Of a stretch of 64,000 nt of DNA, positions 59,734-64,000 are shown piece after piece (position 1 is the first letter of the stretch; each line of letters begins with the position of its first letter). A model generated the notes under the pieces. That model ran no database searches and was not told the origin of the DNA. It was given only the letters and a program-made list of their open reading frames with translations. The stretch comes from Bacteroidota bacterium (GTDB lineage Bacteria; Bacteroidota; Bacteroidia; Chitinophagales; LD1), in the NCBI GenBank assembly GCA_947475165.1, contig CANJLD010000010.1, positions 62,001-126,000 on the forward strand, in the 5' to 3' direction. Position numbers and translations under genes: made by a program.

Positions 59734-62151
59734 ATGGTAAAACGAATACAACTGTCTACTCTTCTTCTTATATTTTGCATGGTGCTTTTACAGGCGCAAA
59801 CCAATTCAAAACTCGACTTACGAACTTTCAAAAGGCTTAGTTCAGGAGAAGTAAGAAATGAAAATATTCACCTTTTGGTGAGAGGAGATATTACCCGCAT
59901 CAAACAATTGGCAGAGCAATATGGAGGGAGATATAAGTATGGCTATAAGAATATAGCTTCAGTAGAAATTCCCGAAAAAAATCTGATTGCATTCTCTAAT
60001 GAATATGCTGTGCGGGAAATTGAAAACCCGAACATTCGCGGCAAGGCATTGATGGATACAGCACGAATCAGAAATAATATTGACAGCGTTCATACCGGTG
60101 CATTGCCGCTAGCGCACGATTTAAAAGGGCGCGGTGTTATTGTTGGAATTATTGATGGAGGTATCTACTGGCAGCATCAGGATTTTAAAAATGCCGATGG
60201 CAGCACCCGCATACGTTATATATGGGATGAAGGTGTAACAGGAACCAACAAACCGTTGCCATACAATTACGGGAACGAATGGAACTGGACGGATATTGAC
60301 AATGGAAATTGCACGCACGTTGAACCCTACAACACCGGTTGCATTGATTACAGTCATGGAACTTGTGTAGCAGGAATTGCTGCGGGTAATGGAAATTCTG
60401 TTGCCTCAGATTCTTTTCTTTCAGGCAGATATACCGGTCTGGCTCCTGAGAGCGAAATAATTGTTGTTCGTGTAAATGTATGCGATGATAATTTTGCCAC
60501 TCACATGGCCGATGCAATTGATTACATATTTAAAAAAGCAGATGCCCTTGGCAGACCTTGCGTTATCAATACCAGTTTAGGCGATTACTACGGCTCGCAT
60601 GATGGCAAAGATTTAACCACCGAGTTGATTGAAAATTTATTGGACGAAAGAAACGGACGCGTTTTAGTAGCAGCCGCAGGCAATGCAGGAAATATTGACC
60701 ACCACCTCAGTTACAATATTACCAGCGATACTTTTTATACGTTTTTCAAATACAGCAATTTTGCAAGTGCCGTGTATTTTGATTGGTGGGCTGATACAGC
60801 TGCATTTAAAAATGCAAAATTTGCTATTGGCTGTAATGATGCAAGCGGAGTTGATTTAGGATTGACTGCTTACTTTAATGTAATCAACGATTTCAACCCT
60901 GCACCGGAAGCTACGGTTACGCTCACCCGCAATTTGTTTGACGCGAACTTTACAGTGCTGTTAGGTCAGGTTAATTTGCAGGTTACCTGGCACGATAACC
61001 GTTATCATTTCGAGGCACTTATTAATCCGGCTAACGTGAACAACCTTTGGCGTTTTCAAACTACCGGTAGCGGCACTTTCGATTTGTGGAGCAGTGAGGC
61101 TTTAATAGGCGGTTCGGATATTGTAGAGAACTTAAACAATCTTCCTATTCAGTATCCAAACTATAAACATGCCGACCATTTTAAATCATTGGTTTCTTCG
61201 TGGCAGTGCAGCGATAAAGTAATTACGGTGGGCAATTATTCTAATCGTGCCAACTATTTAGATGTGGATTCAAACGAATTTAACCTGACGGATAATTTTC
61301 ATGTGGAAGGTCCGAACGTGGTGCATTATGATGAAATTGTGGGCAAGCGTTTTAATACTTCAAGCTTTGGCCCCACGCGCGATGGTCGTTTGAAGCCGGA
61401 TATTATGGCAACCGGCAGCACTATTATGTGCACCGGTGATTTAAACGACATTGGTTTGAAGCTAAACAGCCCGCTTAACAGGTTTAAAGTTGGCTATGGA
61501 GGCAAACACTTACGCAATGGAGGAACATCTATGGCTTCGCCAATTGTTGCCGGTATTGTTGCTTTGTATTTAGAAAAACGCCCTACTGCTAACTATTCAG
61601 AAATTAAAACAGCGCTTATTTGCACGGCTGTAAAAGATTCTTTCACCGGACCGGTGGCTAACAACGAATACGGCAACGGAAAAGTAAATGCGTTTGCAGC
61701 TCTTACACAAACCACCTGCATTACTTTCGGGGCTATGGATACTTCGTGCTTAAATTATAATCCGCTGGCTAATGTAGATTCGGGAAGTTGTATTGCTGCG
61801 GTTTATGGATGTATGGATTCAACTGCCGATAATTATAATCCGCTGGCTAATGTGAGCGATGGCAGCTGCACTTACACCGGTATTAAAAATATTTACGGTT
61901 CAGAAATTTCGGTGCAGGTAATTCCTAATCCGTTTGCCGCTCAAACTAATTTCAGAATTGAAGGATTGAATTTTGAGAGAGGAGAAATAAAAATTTTTAA
62001 CCAGGTTGGTGCCGGTGTTGATGCTATAAAACTGAGCGCGGGAAAAACAGATTACCTCTACCGTAGCCAAAAATTAGCCAAAGGAATTTATTATTACGTA
62101 TTGAATGTGGACGGAAAAAATCTGAAAGCAGGAAAATTAGTGGTGGAATAA
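59734..62151 (+). CDS. Secreted subtilisin-family (S8) protease with T9SS sorting domain
   Basis: An 805-residue protein with a signal peptide (about 1-20), an inhibitor-like prodomain (about 40-125), and an S8 catalytic domain with Asp141 (GIIDGG), His208 (DYSHGTCVAGIAAG) and Ser599 (GGTSMASP). A large beta insertion of about 170 residues is present between His and Ser, as in kumamolisin/fervidolysin-like members. Two short Cys-rich repeats of CMDSTADNYNPLAN type come before a T9SS sorting domain (VIPNPFAAQTNF ... KGIYYYVLN ... KLVVE). An exported scavenging protease. Confidence 0.93.
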   Translation: MVKRIQLSTLLLIFCMVLLQAQTNSKLDLRTFKRLSSGEVRNENIHLLVRGDITRIKQLAEQYGGRYKYGYKNIASVEIPEKNLIAFSNEYAVREIENPNIRGKALMDTARIRNNIDSVHTGALPLAHDLKGRGVIVGIIDGGIYWQHQDFKNADGSTRIRYIWDEGVTGTNKPLPYNYGNEWNWTDIDNGNCTHVEPYNTGCIDYSHGTCVAGIAAGNGNSVASDSFLSGRYTGLAPESEIIVVRVNVCDDNFATHMADAIDYIFKKADALGRPCVINTSLGDYYGSHDGKDLTTELIENLLDERNGRVLVAAAGNAGNIDHHLSYNITSDTFYTFFKYSNFASAVYFDWWADTAAFKNAKFAIGCNDASGVDLGLTAYFNVINDFNPAPEATVTLTRNLFDANFTVLLGQVNLQVTWHDNRYHFEALINPANVNNLWRFQTTGSGTFDLWSSEALIGGSDIVENLNNLPIQYPNYKHADHFKSLVSSWQCSDKVITVGNYSNRANYLDVDSNEFNLTDNFHVEGPNVVHYDEIVGKRFNTSSFGPTRDGRLKPDIMATGSTIMCTGDLNDIGLKLNSPLNRFKVGYGGKHLRNGGTSMASPIVAGIVALYLEKRPTANYSEIKTALICTAVKDSFTGPVANNEYGNGKVNAFAALTQTTCITFGAMDTSCLNYNPLANVDSGSCIAAVYGCMDSTADNYNPLANVSDGSCTYTGIKNIYGSEISVQVIPNPFAAQTNFRIEGLNFERGEIKIFNQVGAGVDAIKLSAGKTDYLYRSQKLAKGIYYYVLNVDGKNLKAGKLVVE

Positions 62152-62196
62152 ACCTCTCCTAACCTCTCCGAAGGAGAGGAAAATATATAAAGCAAC

Positions 62197-62700
62197 ATGA
62201 AGAAAGTTCAGATTTTAAACAGCGAAGAAATACAGCAGAAAACCAGAAGAATTGCCTACCAAATTGTAGAAGACAATTACGATGAAAGCGAGCTTATTCT
62301 GATAGGCATAAAGCCCAACGGCTTTGAATATGCCGAACAACTGAAAAAAGAAATTGAAGCCATTGACGATATTAAAGTGGTGTTGCTCGAACTCTCGATG
62401 AATAAATCGAAACCCTTAGATGAGGAGATTAAAGTGGATCTGGGCAAAAAATCGCTCGATAAAAAAACGGTGATAGTGGTGGACGATGTAGCCAACACCG
62501 GCAAAACACTTTACTACGCTTTAAAGCCCATCATGGAATTTTTCCCAAAGAAAGTTCAGGCGGCTGTGCTGGTTGACCGGCAACATAAACTGTTCCCCGT
62601 TTCGCCCGATTTTGTAGGGCTTTCGCTTTCCACCACTTTACAGGAACACATTCATGTAAAGTTTGACGGCAAAGGAAAAGGCTCGGCTTATCTTTCGTAA
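62197..62700 (+). CDS. Phosphoribosyltransferase (PyrR/Hpt-like)
   Basis: A 167-residue type I PRTase with the PRPP loop VIVVDDVANTGKTL (about 93-106), a PPi loop GIKPNG (about 33-38) and a C-terminal substrate hood. The shape resembles PyrR or hypoxanthine PRTases, but the substrate is not evident. It lies 45 bp after the S8 protease gene; the sequence between contains a short aacctctcc-type repeat. Confidence 0.85.
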   Translation: MKKVQILNSEEIQQKTRRIAYQIVEDNYDESELILIGIKPNGFEYAEQLKKEIEAIDDIKVVLLELSMNKSKPLDEEIKVDLGKKSLDKKTVIVVDDVANTGKTLYYALKPIMEFFPKKVQAAVLVDRQHKLFPVSPDFVGLSLSTTLQEHIHVKFDGKGKGSAYLS

Positions 62701-62772
62701 TTCGTTGTAGCGTATTCTTTTGATGAATATGATAAACCTCCTCACCGGTTAACTTCTACTAACTTTCATATC

Positions 62773-63582
62773 ATGAAACTTCTCAAAAAAATATTCATAG
62801 GCCTGGTGGCCATTTTTGCTTTGCTGTATATGGCGCTTTGCGGCTTGCTTTGGTTTAAGCAGGAGAAAATGATTTTTCATCCTCATCCGCTGCCTGCTGA
62901 TTATAAATTTGCTTACACCGGTAATTACAGCGAGATAAAAGTGCCCACCTTTGATGGCAAAACTCTAAGCGGTGTTTTGTTTAAAGCCGATACATCAAAA
63001 GGTCTTGTATTTTATCTGCACGGCAATGCCGGTGCGCTTGATACGTGGGGCGATATTGCGGACATCTATACTTCGCTTGGCTACGATATTTTTATTCTGG
63101 ACTATCGCGGTTTTGGCAAAAGCGAAGGCACTATTAGCAACGAAGAACAGTTCTATAAAGATGTGCAAGCTGCTTACGATGTAATGAAAAAACAGTATGC
63201 CGAAAGCAAAATTGTGGTAGAAGGTTATTCCATTGGCACCGGTCCGGCTGCTATGCTGGCTTCTGCCAATAATCCTAAGCTTTTAATTCTTCAGGCACCT
63301 TACTATAGCTTAACCGATGTGGGCGAGCATTTATATCCGAGCATTACTCCAAAATTTTTGAACCGGTATACATTCGAAACTTTCCGGTATGTGCAAAGCT
63401 GCAAGTCACCGGTAGTAATTTTTCATGGCGATGCTGATGAAACTATTTACTACGGCTCATCGCTTAAACTTAAAGAGCATTTTAAGCAGGGCGATACTTT
63501 GTTTACTCTTAACGGTGCACTTCACGGCCGTCTTAATCAGAACGAAGATTATCAGCGGGAGTTGAAAGAGTTGCTCCGGTAA
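62773..63582 (+). CDS. Membrane-anchored alpha/beta hydrolase (ABHD13/17-like)
   Basis: A 269-residue protein with an N-terminal membrane anchor (about 7-26). Hydrolase domain: oxyanion HGNAG (about 83-87), nucleophile elbow GYSIGTG (Ser about 157), acid Asp in HGDADE (about 220), catalytic His in GALHGRL (about 250). The YRGFGKSEG motif is typical of this branch. Substrates of bacterial members are largely unknown; acyl esters or thioesters are likely. It ends at a strong terminator. Confidence 0.88.
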   Translation: MKLLKKIFIGLVAIFALLYMALCGLLWFKQEKMIFHPHPLPADYKFAYTGNYSEIKVPTFDGKTLSGVLFKADTSKGLVFYLHGNAGALDTWGDIADIYTSLGYDIFILDYRGFGKSEGTISNEEQFYKDVQAAYDVMKKQYAESKIVVEGYSIGTGPAAMLASANNPKLLILQAPYYSLTDVGEHLYPSITPKFLNRYTFETFRYVQSCKSPVVIFHGDADETIYYGSSLKLKEHFKQGDTLFTLNGALHGRLNQNEDYQRELKELLR

Positions 63583-63617
63583 CCAAAAGCCTGACGGGCA
63601 ACCGTGACAACTGAAAC

Positions 63618-63651
63618 AAAAAAGCCTCCCGATAAATCGGGAGGCTTTTTT
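63618..63651 (+). terminator. Rho-independent terminator
   Basis: aaaaaagcctcccgat / tcgggaggctttttt with loop aaa and T run. It is the third terminator here with an aagcctcc-type stem (also 56372 and 57475). Confidence 0.9.
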
Positions 63652-63663
63652 GTTTGGTTTCCT

Positions 63664-63744
63664 CGTCATTGCGAGGCTCTGCGAAGCAATCCCCCTATTA
63701 CGAAGGGAGATTGCTTCGGTCGCAGAGCCTCCCTCGCAATGACG
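63664..63744. repeat. REPIN-like inverted repeat
   Basis: Left half cgtcattgcgagg plus ctctgcgaagcaatc; right half gattgcttcggtcgcagag plus cctccctcgcaatgacg. The arms pair over about 33 bp with small mismatches. The same sequence type occurs as a single half at 13103-13145. Confidence 0.82.
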
Positions 63745-63758
63745 CATCTATGATTTAT

Positions 63759-64000
63759 TTACTCTGCCACATTGGTAAACGTAATTTTAATATGACCGGG
63801 ACCCACACCTACTAAGCGCACCATTAAAAAATCGCCAACGGTTCCCAAACCGGTAGCTGCGGCAAACTCTGCGCTCGAAAAATCTACGTTGCCTATGGCT
63901 AAATCGAGCAGCGGGTCGCCCATATTATACAGCGCGGCAGGGGTAGCACCGGCATAAGCCTGCAGGGCATTATTGGTTATTTCAATAAGCACCCGCGTGT
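63759..64000 (-). CDS. Partial gene, protein of unknown function
   Basis: The frame ends at 63759 and runs open to the right edge (at least 80 residues: VLIEITNNALQAY ... VGPGHIKITFTNVAE). A GTG at 63992 could be a start, but the frame continues upstream, so the true start is probably outside the window. The composition is Ala/Gly-rich and soluble, similar in character to the unknown proteins at 46022 and 47072, though I see no clear homology. Confidence 0.6.
   Translation of the reverse strand, partial: TRVLIEITNNALQAYAGATPAALYNMGDPLLDLAIGNVDFSSAEFAAATGLGTVGDFLMVRLVGVGPGHIKITFTNVAE

Overview
The window looks like chromosomal DNA of a Bacteroidota bacterium, most likely from the Chitinophagales/Sphingobacteriales side. 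The evidence is three secreted proteins with type IX secretion (T9SS) C-terminal sorting domains (a trypsin-like protease, a subtilisin-like protease and a very large repeat protein), PorV/PorQ-like and PorE-like T9SS components, a TonB-dependent receptor, a CREST-type ceramidase (Bacteroidota make sphingolipids), and promoters of the TTTG-N19-TAnnTTTG type. No rRNA, tRNA, plasmid or prophage module was recognised. All counts in this report were made by eye.

Layout. 1-10.6 kb: AsmA-like protein (partial), T9SS trypsin-like protease, ilvE, an envelope pair (HhH/beta-barrel protein and PorV/PorQ-like), an SDR. 10.65-13.6 kb: a metal-linked set (HMA protein, TonB receptor, HYC_CC_PP-like protein). 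13.65-17.3 kb: TauE/SafE exporter, response regulator, SCO protein, cytochrome c, lipoprotein hydrolase. 17.3-26.3 kb: SLC13 transporter coupled to a GH16-like lipoprotein, PorE-like OmpA protein, membrane proteins, HMG-CoA lyase, ceramidase. 26.3-27 kb: a gene-free 42-bp tandem repeat array. 27-42.3 kb: lipoate ligase, SPOR protein, the 1,027-residue T9SS protein, clpS, an acyl-CoA dehydrogenase-SCP2 fusion, mdh, retropepsin, DUF4153, HMA-DUF4396 and M20 peptidase. 42.3-48.4 kb: an accessory island with a RAYT transposase, five copies of one palindrome between small unrelated genes, a second 42-bp array, and a regulator with candidate operators. 48.4-64 kb: dapF, htrA, a histidine kinase and response regulator, a tandem coiled-coil gene pair, a two-gene Fe-S oxidoreductase, a T9SS subtilase, a PRTase, an alpha/beta hydrolase and a partial gene.

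The most unusual signals are at DNA level. (1) The hexamer ACCGGT is hugely over-represented in most of the window but scarce in the 42.3-48.4 kb island. (2) Degenerate 7-bp tandem repeats occur at eight places and in four cases encode signal peptides. (3) In the island a RAYT gene and an unrelated lipoprotein gene sit between the same pair of termini, as if the second were a mobilised passenger. (4) Two unrelated arrays both have a 42-bp period, which is four turns of B-DNA.
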